Shown here piece after piece: positions 8,488 to 17,662 of a stretch of DNA of 64,000 bases. This DNA is from Bacteroidota bacterium (GTDB lineage Bacteria > Bacteroidota > Bacteroidia > AKYH767-A > OLB10): contig JADKFV010000009.1 of NCBI GenBank assembly GCA_016717325.1, positions 1 to 64,000 on the forward strand. Reading direction: 5' to 3'. Made by a program: the position numbers and the translations under genes. Position 1 is the first letter of the stretch. The number at the start of each line of letters is the position of its first letter. A model generated the notes under the pieces. The model worked only from the letters and a program-made list of their open reading frames with translations, was not told where the DNA came from and did no database searches.

Positions 8488-9465
8488 ATGGCAAAAACAA
8501 TTTTAATTACAGGTGCCGCAGGGTTTTTAGGTTCGCACTTATGCGATCGGTTTATTAAAGAAGGGTTCAATGTTATTGGCATGGATAACCTTATTACAGG
8601 TTCGCTAAAAAATATTGAACATTTATTTCCGCTAAAGCAATTTACTTTTTATCAGCATGATGTAACTAAGTATGTACACGTAGCCGGAAACATCGATTAT
8701 ATTTTACACTTTGCCTCACCTGCAAGCCCTATCGATTATTTAAAAATACCCATACAAACATTAAAAGTAAGTTCGCTCGGCACACATAATTTATTGGGCG
8801 TTGCCAAAAATAGAAAAGCACGCATATTGGTTGCTTCTACTTCCGAAATTTATGGTGACCCGCAAGTGCACCCTCAAACGGAAGACTACTGGGGACACGT
8901 AAACCCCATAGGTCCGCGTGGTGTATACGATGAAGCCAAACGTTTTCAGGAAGCTATCACAATGGCATATCACAACGAGCATGGAGTAGAAACCCGTATT
9001 GTACGCATATTCAACACCTACGGACCTCGTATGCGATTGAATGATGGCCGTGCATTGCCCGCATTTTTTGGCCAGGCATTACGTGGCGAAGATATTACTG
9101 TTTTTGGCGATGGCAGCCAAACCCGTTCGTTTTGTTATGTGGACGATTTGGTAGAAGGTATTTACCGCTTATTGATGAGCGATTATGTGTGGCCTGTAAA
9201 CATTGGTAATCCACAAGAAATAACAATAAAAGAATTTGCCGAAGAAATAATAAAACTTACAGGCACCGACCAAAAAATAATTTACAAGCCACTGCCAACA
9301 GACGACCCAAAGCAACGCAGACCCGATATTTCTCTTGCACAAAAAACATTGAATTGGGAACCAAAAGTTTCGCGTCAGGATGGATTAAAAACCACCTACG
9401 AATATTTTAAGAACCTTCCTCAAGAAGAGTTATTTAAGAAAGAACATCGGTTCGATAATTTGTAG
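8488..9465 (+). CDS. UDP-glucuronate decarboxylase (UDP-xylose synthase), SDR family
   Basis: A 325-residue extended short-chain dehydrogenase expected to turn UDP-glucuronate into UDP-xylose. The NAD motif GAAGFLG is at residues 9-15. The catalytic triad region is visible as STSEIYGDP and GVYDEAKR, with Tyr147 and Lys151 forming YxxxK. The blocks LHFASPASPIDY, RIFNTYGPRM and FGDGSQTRSFCYVDDLVEG are characteristic of the UXS branch rather than of epimerases. It directly follows ugd, which supplies its substrate. A strong bidirectional terminator follows. A general NAD-dependent epimerase is the alternative but less likely. Confidence 0.9.
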   Translation: MAKTILITGAAGFLGSHLCDRFIKEGFNVIGMDNLITGSLKNIEHLFPLKQFTFYQHDVTKYVHVAGNIDYILHFASPASPIDYLKIPIQTLKVSSLGTHNLLGVAKNRKARILVASTSEIYGDPQVHPQTEDYWGHVNPIGPRGVYDEAKRFQEAITMAYHNEHGVETRIVRIFNTYGPRMRLNDGRALPAFFGQALRGEDITVFGDGSQTRSFCYVDDLVEGIYRLLMSDYVWPVNIGNPQEITIKEFAEEIIKLTGTDQKIIYKPLPTDDPKQRRPDISLAQKTLNWEPKVSRQDGLKTTYEYFKNLPQEELFKKEHRFDNL

Positions 9466-9621
9466 TTGGGTTATTGAGTTACTTAGTTATTTTGTTATTG
9501 AGTATAAGACCAATTATATTTTTGATTCGAAGCGCTTATTAAATCATTATCATCAGTAAGAGTAGCGTTCAAAATTCTAATATCTGCTTATAATAAAACA
9601 AAACGGTCAAAAGATATTACC

Positions 9622-9655
9622 AAAAAAAAGGCGCTTCAAACAGAAGCGCCTTTTT
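9622..9655. terminator. bidirectional intrinsic terminator
   Basis: A perfect 8-bp stem GGCGCTTC / GAAGCGCC with loop AAACA is flanked by a run of A upstream and T downstream, so it can serve both the converging nucleotide-sugar genes (plus) and the T9SS protein gene (minus). Confidence 0.93.
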
Positions 9656-9684
9656 ATAAAGAACGATATTGATACCAAAGAAAT

Positions 9685-12186
9685 CTATTTTCCTGATGAT
9701 GGCATTACCATTAACTTTGTGTTGTGCAATGTAGTTGGCGTTTGCAACTGAACAGTGTAAAGGCCATTAAGATGTGTACAATCCATCATTATTTTTTGAG
9801 AACCTGATGATAGTGTATTGTAAAGTTGTGTTTGCACTTTACTTCCTTTTGCATCGTATATGGTTATGGTTACATTGTCGCCAGCATTTGCACTAAATGT
9901 AAAATTAACCAACCCGTTAGTAGGATTTGGTGCTACTCCAATTGCAGTTGAAGAATAATTCTCACTAAGGTTAACAGTAGTTACCAATTGTACATTAGTA
10001 AAGTTTGTAGCAACAGAAGCATTCCAGTCGAAATATATATTTGCATTGTCGCTCAATATTGTTCCGGGCAATAAACCATTTTTAGCATTTACTTTATATG
10101 TTAAATAACCGTGGCTTGCCGGCTCGTTTGTATTGCTATCGGGCAACATGATATTCGAAAATGAATAGTTCATTTGATTTCCATTACGCACCACATTGCA
10201 AGGGTGTGAAGTAGCAACAAGTTTAAAACTACTTGCATCGAGGTCGGCATCTAAATCATCAATCACCACAACATTTACCGCAGGTGCTGTGCCGGTGTTT
10301 TGGAAATTTACGGTATACATTATTTCTTGATTGGCATTGTTTGCAGATACCATTTGCCAATTATTTTGTTGCATATTTGTTGATACCACCAGTTTGTTAT
10401 TAGGGTCGTAAGGTGCTGCCACAGTTTGATATAAAGTATCATCGTTGTTTGAAAGATTAATATCGTTTAATGCATTGATGTGTACATTATGCATAAGTAT
10501 TTGCCCCATTTGCACAAACGAATCGCAGATAAAATATGCAGAAATTGTAGCAGACTGAAATGGTCCTAACATTGGCATATTCCAAACCAATTCGCGCAGT
10601 AAAACATTGTGCGAAGTTTGCGTTGGGAAGGCAGAATAAAAATCGACATCAGCATCATAGTTAAGCGTAACATCGTATGCCGTTGCTGTTGATTGTAAAT
10701 TCTGCACAGTGATAAATAAATTTGTAAATCCATTTGGCGATGCCCCAGTACCCGCTAAAGTAACTTTTAAATCGACAGTGCCATTTGGTGTATTTAATCC
10801 AAAATTATTATTAGCATAAGAATTTCCTTGTGTATTGGCATTCACTACAATAGAGGCCGGTGTTGTTAATGCAAAAACATTGAAAGGTGTTGTTGGTACG
10901 TATTGAATGGTATAAGTGCCTGTGGGCAAATAAGCATTGTACTTACCATTGTTATCACTGTAATAGTGTTTTCCATTTATGGTAACGTATTGATTAAATA
11001 TTCCGGCATCGCCTCCATCAAATAATGCATTGGCATTCACATCGCCAAAAATATAACCCGTAATGTTTACACTGTTTTGCATAAAAGCAAAATTGAATCC
11101 GGTTAAAGTATCGCATACACCAACCGTTACATTATAATAACCTGCACCATAAGGACTTGAATCTATAGGGAAAGTAATTGAATATCCTGAAAAGAAATTT
11201 GCCGAATCATCGTAACAAAATATGGTATATGTACCACTTGCAAGCGTAACACAATAGTTGCCGGCAGTATCCGAAACGGCACTGTATTGACCTCCCGAAC
11301 CATAAATAACAACATATAAATTGGGCATTCCCGGCTCGTTAGGGTCTTGAATATTATTGCCATTCAAATCTTTAAATAATACTCCGCATAATTGCGAACA
11401 GTTGTAAGTAAAATAATATAATGAACACACCTGGCTGCAAATATTTCCATTAGAATATGCCGTTAAACAAATATTGTATGTACCGGTGGCTGTATACGGA
11501 TGTGATACCGAACCCATAGATGTGGTACCATAAGTATTGCCATCGCCAAAATCCCAATACACTGAATCGGCAGTATTGTATGGCATCAAAGTGACAATAT
11601 TATTTTGTTGCGAGACACCAAAGTTTACAAAGCATGCATTTGAAAAAGTAGAAGCACACACATTAAAAATGCAACCATTGGCATCCATTACAAAAACACA
11701 ATAAGTACCGGGTGCAAGGTTTGTAATGGTAGGTGTAGTAGCCCCATTCGACCAGTTGTAAGTATATGGAGGAGTGCCACCATTTGCAGTTACCGTCATC
11801 GAATTGGTTGTAGTGTCTACGGAAATCACTGCAACTAAGTTACATCCAAAACCGCCAACGGTAACAGGCTGGCACACGGTGCTTGTACAACCTAATAAAG
11901 TATAAATGGTATGACAAACGTTATATAAGCCTGAATCGGAATAGGAATAAATTGGAGAAGCAAGGTTTGAAGTATCTGTGAGCATGTTGGGTTCGCCAAA
12001 ATCCCAAAAGTGTCCAATTATAGAATCTCCCGGGCCTGCATAGGATGAGTCGACAAAGTTTACAGCAAAAAAAGAATTGCTATACCACGCAAATCCGGCC
12101 TGACATGGTTGCTGTGCTTTACCAATATTTGTTAGCCCCACAATAAATAGGACAGCGAAAATAATTTTTGTTAGTTTTTGTTTCAT
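9685..12186 (-). CDS. T9SS-exported multidomain surface protein (PKD, SprB, SdrD-B-like repeats)
   Basis: An 833-residue secreted protein. Order of parts: signal peptide (KQKLTKIIFAVLFIVGLTNIGKAQ); PKD-like domain (GHFWDFGEP); one SprB-type repeat (VTANGGTPPYTYNWSNGATT); a second PKD-like domain (VYWDFGDGNTYG); two SdrD-B-like modules (GVLFKDLNGNNIQDPNEPGM and GYIFGDVNANALFDGGDAGI); a DUF11-like region with YDPNNKLV and YTVNFQNTGTAPAVNVVV; and a T9SS type A sorting domain beginning IGVAPNPTNGLVNFTF. It is probably displayed on, or released from, the outer membrane; the ligand is unknown. The gene stands alone upstream of the shared terminator at 9622. Confidence 0.9.
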   Translation of the reverse strand: MKQKLTKIIFAVLFIVGLTNIGKAQQPCQAGFAWYSNSFFAVNFVDSSYAGPGDSIIGHFWDFGEPNMLTDTSNLASPIYSYSDSGLYNVCHTIYTLLGCTSTVCQPVTVGGFGCNLVAVISVDTTTNSMTVTANGGTPPYTYNWSNGATTPTITNLAPGTYCVFVMDANGCIFNVCASTFSNACFVNFGVSQQNNIVTLMPYNTADSVYWDFGDGNTYGTTSMGSVSHPYTATGTYNICLTAYSNGNICSQVCSLYYFTYNCSQLCGVLFKDLNGNNIQDPNEPGMPNLYVVIYGSGGQYSAVSDTAGNYCVTLASGTYTIFCYDDSANFFSGYSITFPIDSSPYGAGYYNVTVGVCDTLTGFNFAFMQNSVNITGYIFGDVNANALFDGGDAGIFNQYVTINGKHYYSDNNGKYNAYLPTGTYTIQYVPTTPFNVFALTTPASIVVNANTQGNSYANNNFGLNTPNGTVDLKVTLAGTGASPNGFTNLFITVQNLQSTATAYDVTLNYDADVDFYSAFPTQTSHNVLLRELVWNMPMLGPFQSATISAYFICDSFVQMGQILMHNVHINALNDINLSNNDDTLYQTVAAPYDPNNKLVVSTNMQQNNWQMVSANNANQEIMYTVNFQNTGTAPAVNVVVIDDLDADLDASSFKLVATSHPCNVVRNGNQMNYSFSNIMLPDSNTNEPASHGYLTYKVNAKNGLLPGTILSDNANIYFDWNASVATNFTNVQLVTTVNLSENYSSTAIGVAPNPTNGLVNFTFSANAGDNVTITIYDAKGSKVQTQLYNTLSSGSQKIMMDCTHLNGLYTVQLQTPTTLHNTKLMVMPSSGK

Positions 12187-12317
12187 TTTATAAATTGTTT
12201 AATGTTTTATCTATTTATCATTACGCGAAGTAAATACTTTTTGTGAGTGGCGAAGGAATGTTTTTTTGCAAAGTGCTGGCAAAAGGCTTGTGGTGGATAA
12301 AATTTATTTGCACAATA

Positions 12318-13586
12318 TCACTTCACAGCATCTCCCCATTCCTTATCATTCATTGTTGATAAGGGGCAAAAATCATCAACAATCATTCTACCTTCAATTG
12401 TGCCATCCATGTTGTGTTTCCATTCTTCGGCAAGCAGGTATCGTTCTATATCATAATATTTAATAGTGAGTTTTTCTTTTTCTAAATCTAACATTGCATA
12501 ACCGTTGTAACCCAAATTGCTTTCGCTCGAAATATTTGAATTGCGATTATCATAAGCAATCAATTTTTTGTAAGCAGGTTTCGATGTATCAGGCACAAAA
12601 TGTTTTGCTTCCAGTTCAACCGGCATACCTCCATGCCCCATGCATCGGCCATAGCAAGTAACTCCTCCATCGAGTTGATGTTTTGCATACAACGATAGTT
12701 TATGTTCGTGACCCCACAACCAAATAATTGGTTTATCTGTTCCAATTATTGATGCCAGTTGAATGGCTGGTGCAATGGTATCACTTTTGCCTTTGAAAGT
12801 GGTAAAGTATGGATGATGAGTAATAATTACAATGCCTCGCTTATCATTTTTGTCGTTTATCTTCACTACATTTTGTAACCATAAAATAATATCATTATGC
12901 AATTGGCAATCGGGCGCAAACCAGGGAAGCATTTCGATAATGGGGATTTTGCCAATAGAATTGTAGCCGGTATCTAAACCAATAATTCGCCAGTGGTCGT
13001 TTTGCAAACAAAAGTATCCCGCCTGTTGACCATCAAATTTTCCGTCATTATTTTTTATTCCTAACGATGGTAAAAGATTTTTATAAAAGGCATGCCCTTT
13101 ACTGTACATCTCATGGTTGCCTGCTATAGCAAAGCTGCCATGACTTCCGCGATGCCACGATGAATGTGGTGCAAGAAAATTTTCGTAAATTTCTTCGTCA
13201 TCACCTACAAAATAAGTATCGCCACCATGAATGGTATAGTGTGGATGGTGCGATGAAATATTCGATGCAATAACATCGCTCTCGTAAGTATCGGTAGCCC
13301 AGTCGAAAACCAAACCTACAGTTGTACGTATATGGTTATGGTTGACAATAGTATGCACTCCTGTGTTTGTGGTATCGTATTTTGGGTAGGCAGCTTTTGG
13401 ACCAAAACGATGTTTGAGATAATGAAACAGCCATACTATTTTATTTAGCCCTTCGGTAAAAAATTGCCCGATTTTATTTTCGGCATCTACTTCGGCCCTG
13501 GTCTTTTTTGGCTTACGAAAATAATTCCCTACATCGCTATGGCCAAGGTTTTTATATTGCGAGTGTTTGCGGTTTTTGGATATCAT
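12318..13586 (-). CDS. metallophosphoesterase family protein
   Basis: A 422-residue calcineurin-like phosphoesterase. The five metal-binding signatures can be followed: VFDWATD (degenerate first motif), HGGDTYFVGDD (GD motif), AIAGNHEMYS (GNHE), IITHHPYFT (second His cluster) and WLWGHEHKLS (GHxH). Together they would build a bimetal site for phosphoester hydrolysis. No signal peptide is evident, so it is probably cytoplasmic. The first ~90 residues are a basic, family-specific extension. The substrate cannot be read from the sequence, and the neighbours give no clue. Confidence 0.87.
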   Translation of the reverse strand: MISKNRKHSQYKNLGHSDVGNYFRKPKKTRAEVDAENKIGQFFTEGLNKIVWLFHYLKHRFGPKAAYPKYDTTNTGVHTIVNHNHIRTTVGLVFDWATDTYESDVIASNISSHHPHYTIHGGDTYFVGDDEEIYENFLAPHSSWHRGSHGSFAIAGNHEMYSKGHAFYKNLLPSLGIKNNDGKFDGQQAGYFCLQNDHWRIIGLDTGYNSIGKIPIIEMLPWFAPDCQLHNDIILWLQNVVKINDKNDKRGIVIITHHPYFTTFKGKSDTIAPAIQLASIIGTDKPIIWLWGHEHKLSLYAKHQLDGGVTCYGRCMGHGGMPVELEAKHFVPDTSKPAYKKLIAYDNRNSNISSESNLGYNGYAMLDLEKEKLTIKYYDIERYLLAEEWKHNMDGTIEGRMIVDDFCPLSTMNDKEWGDAVK

Positions 13587-13748
13587 GGTTTAAACGTAAA
13601 GGAATTTTATTGTGCTATACGAAAGGTAAGTCAATTGATATTTTCAGCGAATAACGAATTTAATTCATGGCATTCAAAATTGTTACAGATTCGTAATTAA
13701 CGGCTGTCAGAATAAAAGCGTATGCTTATTTTTGATTGCAAGCAGACT

Positions 13749-16195
13749 TTATTGTTTGAATAATTGTAACAGTAATTTAAATCCTTTTTGTATTACTTCT
13801 TTATTTTTCACAGGAATTATAATACTTGTATCACCTGTTTTTTCATCCGTTTTTATCAATTGATTTATTAGCGATTCAGTCTTTTTTTCATCGGCAATTG
13901 TGGCCATAAGATTTTCGAAAAAAGTAACACCTTGCTTTACAACATCAGTTTGCGGTGCTTCCAATTCTTGTTCATTAAACAAGGTAAGTTGTGCCACCTC
14001 TTTTGTTATTACTTGTTCTGTTTCGTTTTCGAGTTGATTAATAAATTCTTTGGCTTCGTTTTTTTCTTCAGGCGTGGTGTCTAATATTTTTTTCTCGGTT
14101 TCGTTATCGTTGGTAACATCGGGCGTTGCTTTTACATCCACTATATGTTGCAAATCTTTCATCAGTTCGGTAAACTTGCTATCGCCCAAAAACACCGTGC
14201 TATCTCCATTATCGAGCACTCCAGCAGCCATCGATGATTTAAATTTCAGCTTTGTAAGCATTTGATGTTCGATAGTATTTGCCGAAATAATATTTATAAT
14301 CTGCACATTATTTTTTTGGCCCATGCGGTGTATACGTCCTATGCGTTGCTCCAGTACTGCGGGATTCCAGGGCAAATCGAGATTGATAAGCAAACTTGCC
14401 GATTGCAAATTTAATCCCACGCCCCCAGCATCGGTCGATAAAAAAACGCGCGAATGAGGATTCTCGCGAAAGTTTGTAAGCAATTTTTCGCGGTCTTTAC
14501 TTGGCACATTGCCATTCAAATTTTCATATTGAATATTACGCGCATCAAGTTCTTGAGCCACCAACCGGGTCATGCGTTCCCACTGACTAAACACCACCAC
14601 TTTTTCGTCACCCGCTTCAAACACTTCGTCAAGTATATTCATCAGCTCTTCTATTTTTGTATCCTGACGTGTTTGTTGATCAATAATAAAAGTGCTGTCG
14701 CAAACCATGCGTATAAGGTTTAAGTTGATAAGTAATTTTTGTCGGTCTCCCTCACTTAGGAATTTATTTCGAATCCATTTATTTACCAGCTTCGCTACAT
14801 TATCTTCATACTCGCTATACAACTCTTTTGCTTTTCGGTCATTGGTACCAACAAATTTTTATCCATGCGGCTCGGCAAATCATTTAGTACATCGCGCTTG
14901 TGTCGCCTTATCATGTTGTGCTTTAATATCTCGGCCACTTTATGCAAGTCCTTATAACCAATTACTTTTTGCGTGCCGTCATCAGCCTTTATTTGATGTT
15001 GATAGACAAACCGAAACATTGCACCCAATTTCAAGGGGTCAATCATTTGAATGATGGAATATAATTCTTCGAGTTTATTTTCTAATGGTGTACCTGTAAG
15101 CACTACACAATATTTTGTTTGAATATTTTTTATACTCTTAGCTGTTACTGTTTGCCAATTTTTTATGCGTTGTGCTTCGTCCAATATCAGCAAATCGAAT
15201 TGCATTTTATTTATAAAGTTTACATCGCGTATGGCAGCATTGTAACTCACTATTTTATAAAACGATGTATCGTTTTTATAAATCAACTCGCGTTGCAACA
15301 GATTGCCCTCTACAATAGTAATGGTACTATTTGTAAATTTTTCAATTTCCGATTTCCACTGATATTTTAATGAGGTAGGGCAAATAACCAAAACTGTTTT
15401 TATACCGGATAAATTTTTCATCACCTCGGCAGTGGCTATTGCTTGCAGTGTTTTGCCAAGCCCCATATCATCGGCAATAAGGCTACGGCCTGCCTTTACA
15501 GCAAAGGTTACACCATGGTTTTGATAGGGCAATAATTTTACTTTCAATAATGTGTTATAGAAGTCAGGATTTTTTTTCAGTATTTTTTCAAGCCCGCTTT
15601 TACGCTTATCCACTTCGCGTTTTTCAATTATAAATGAAAGTGCATCGTCATAACATCTAAAATCATTTTGTATTTTTTTCGCCTCTTTCAAAAACACATC
15701 AAATTGTTTGTATCCACTTTCTTTTAATTCATAATTTTTATCGAAATAATTTTTTGCCAGTATTTCAAATTCTTCTTTGTTTTCGGTACCAATGCGGAAT
15801 TTTATTTTTCGCTCTTCGCTGTATTCTAAATAAACCGATGAATATGGCGGAATATAATTTGATTCGAACACCTGCCGGTTTATAGCGCGCGATTCAATAT
15901 GTTGTTTTATGTATTCGATATGTTTGCATGTGCCTAAACCATTTGTTTTAAAATCGAGGCAATTGCAAAAATTTATTTTTTCGTGCTTACTGCGTATAGC
16001 AACTTTGTAAGTTTTATCTGTTTCGGGATTGTAAATAGTGTAATCGGAAAACACATTTCGGCTGCCTATATTTTTTACTTCAAATTTTTTCATTTCGGCA
16101 AACTGTCTACGCAATGCAATTTGCCATTCATCAATACTCATCTCTTTTGGCTGCTGATAGTATGATACTTTTGGTGTGGCTTGAGTTATCTTCAT
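13749..16195 (-). pseudogene. SWIM zinc-finger SNF2-family helicase, split by one frameshift
   Basis: Two adjacent minus-strand frames (16195-14795 and 14822-13749) together make one SNF2/Rad54-like DNA-dependent ATPase of about 815 residues. The first holds a SWIM zinc-binding motif (CNCLDFKTNGLGTCKH), Walker A ADDMGLGKTLQAIA, DEAQ box LILDEAQRI and motif III VLTGTPLENKLEEL. The second holds helicase motifs V-VI (FLSTDAGGVGLNLQSASLL, WNPAVLEQRIGRIHRMGQ). The join falls in a short A run near 14815-14825: one missing A in the codons after PMTEKQK restores ELYSEYEDNVAKLV. Because all motifs are intact, a sequencing error in the homopolymer is as likely as real inactivation. Such proteins remodel or translocate on DNA; the specific role is unknown. 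Confidence 0.88.
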
Positions 16196-16451
16196 TGCAA
16201 CTTTTTTTTGGTTACGTTCATATTTTTTTTATCTTAGTACAAATTCAGGCCAACTTAGGTATGCCAACATTCAGCCGCGAATTACACAAATTAAAATTTA
16301 TAATATTTAAGTTCAATGTTTTTTGTACTTCTCAGGAAAATTGCATCACTGATGAACACAGATAAATTCATAGACTTACAAAAAAAATGTGCGATATTAA
16401 ATGTGCGAAAATTTACGGGAAATTATTTATCTACTAAATTTTTTGCATCGC

Positions 16452-17057
16452 TTAATATTGAATAGAATTGAAAATTTCTTCGGCCCAAATTTTTATTCCA
16501 TTATACTTTTTTGCCAACTTGCCGTTATTGCTTCTGAATAATAATTGCGGCTCGTTATGGTCAATAGAATTATCATAAACATAAAGCCTATCAACATGCT
16601 TTGCAAGCAAGCAACAATTTGCAATTGATTTTCCAAATCGTGAAATAATTTTTGGAATTGGAACGTCATGTCCTCCTTCTAACACACGTTGTGCTATCCG
16701 ACTTGCATTAATGGATGGCGAATCTGTTCCCACAAAAAAAATCCGTATAAAATATCCATTGGCCTTAGCCTTCAAAATAAAATCTATTTTTTCATTCGAA
16801 GACATTACTGTTTCAAAAATGATTCCCTCTTTTTTATTTAAACAATCTTCGCGCAATTGCTGTGCAAATTCTGCTGCCTCTAATACGGCTTTAGGTGAAT
16901 TCCAATTGCCAAATTTTTCGTTTGCAATTGTATCAGGGTTAATATATGTACAGTTTTCAAGCCACTCATATTGCAGCACTTTTTGTGTAATAGATGTTTT
17001 GCCACTACCATTTGGTCCAGCTATAACTATTAGTATGGGTCTTATACTTTCATTCAT
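16452..17057 (-). CDS. zeta-toxin-like P-loop kinase
   Basis: A 201-residue small P-loop kinase of the zeta-toxin type. Walker A is AGPNGSGKTS (residues 13-22). INPDTIANEKF matches the zeta substrate-site region, and FETVMSS plus the Arg-rich lid SRIAQRVLEGGHDVP follow in family order. Zeta toxins phosphorylate UDP-N-acetylglucosamine, but many homologues in Bacteroidota are uncharacterised kinases. Its start overlaps the stop of a 55-residue upstream ORF by 4 bp, the usual arrangement of a toxin-antitoxin operon. A stand-alone metabolic kinase is the alternative. Confidence 0.82.
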   Translation of the reverse strand: MNESIRPILIVIAGPNGSGKTSITQKVLQYEWLENCTYINPDTIANEKFGNWNSPKAVLEAAEFAQQLREDCLNKKEGIIFETVMSSNEKIDFILKAKANGYFIRIFFVGTDSPSINASRIAQRVLEGGHDVPIPKIISRFGKSIANCCLLAKHVDRLYVYDNSIDHNEPQLLFRSNNGKLAKKYNGIKIWAEEIFNSIQY

Positions 17058-17221
17058 TTTCCTTTTTGCGACTGTACCAATTTATGAATTTCCTGATAAA
17101 GTTTTTCCTTCGCATCATTCGCTTTTTTTGTTGCTTCTTTTACAACCTCAAGCATCAAAGCATGTAACTGGGCTTCGCTAGGTTCACGGTCTGGCATTAA
17201 TAATCCTTTTTCGCTTTGCAT
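17054..17221 (-). CDS. small helical ORF overlapping the zeta-like kinase; candidate antitoxin
   Basis: A 55-residue frame (starting MQSEKGLLMPDREPSEAQLH) whose TGA stop overlaps the kinase ATG as ATGA, implying translational coupling. The second half is charged and predicted helical (VVKEATKKANDAKEKLYQEI). I recognise no family. Size, order and overlap match antitoxin-toxin operons, but no sequence motif of the epsilon antitoxin is visible, so the antitoxin role is inferred from context only. Confidence 0.6.
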   Translation of the reverse strand: MQSEKGLLMPDREPSEAQLHALMLEVVKEATKKANDAKEKLYQEIHKLVQSQKGK

Positions 17222-17662
17222 TTATTTGTATTTGTTTTTGCAAATGTAATATTTTTGGTCAATGGTAAAAATGCAAACCTAAAATTTGTTCCTAAGATAT
17301 ACGTAGATAAAGATAGCTGCTTGTATTAAAAAACCTGCGGAATTGAATCTGCGAAAATCTGCGCAATCTGCGGGAACGTATTTTTTTCATTTAAATTCTT
17401 ATAGTAGCTTTAAAGGCAATAAAAGTAACCATGCCGCAAATGATATAAATTTCCGCATTTTCAATTTGGCTTAGTGTTTCAAATATGGTTTGATGCTCAC
17501 CACGTTGAACCCTTTCTGGGTTCTGTTCGTTTATATATGCTCTTATCCACCTGTATTGACCAGTGGTTATTCAAATTGAACCCTTTCAGAGTTCGATGTT
17601 GATTTTCTAATATTTCAACTTAACAGTGGTGAAACTTATTCCATTCAAAGTATAAATAATTT
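17222..17662. other. non-coding gap with degenerate repeats
   Basis: A 441-bp stretch. It contains a CTGCG-based triplet repeat at about 17348-17372 (ATCTGCGAAAATCTGCGCAA, then TCTGCGGGAAC). It also holds two short imperfect hairpins of the form TTGAACCCTTTCNGNGTTC at about 17505-17523 and 17576-17594. A weak copy of the CTGCG motif may lie near 16400-16425. No open frame of note. Confidence 0.5.

Noticed and set aside
9466..9560. Repeated TTATTGAG/TTACTTAG motif after the decarboxylase gene
   Set aside because: Only a few imperfect AT-rich units; not enough to call a repeat family.
12187..12290. A CCTTCGCC / ACTTCGCG pair upstream of the 833-residue surface protein as a further LytTR site
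   Set aside because: The spacing is 25 bp, not 21, and no TTTG core lies 46 bp downstream.
17500..17600. Two GAACCC-type hairpins as terminators
   Set aside because: Short stems without T runs; reported only as part of the intergenic description.
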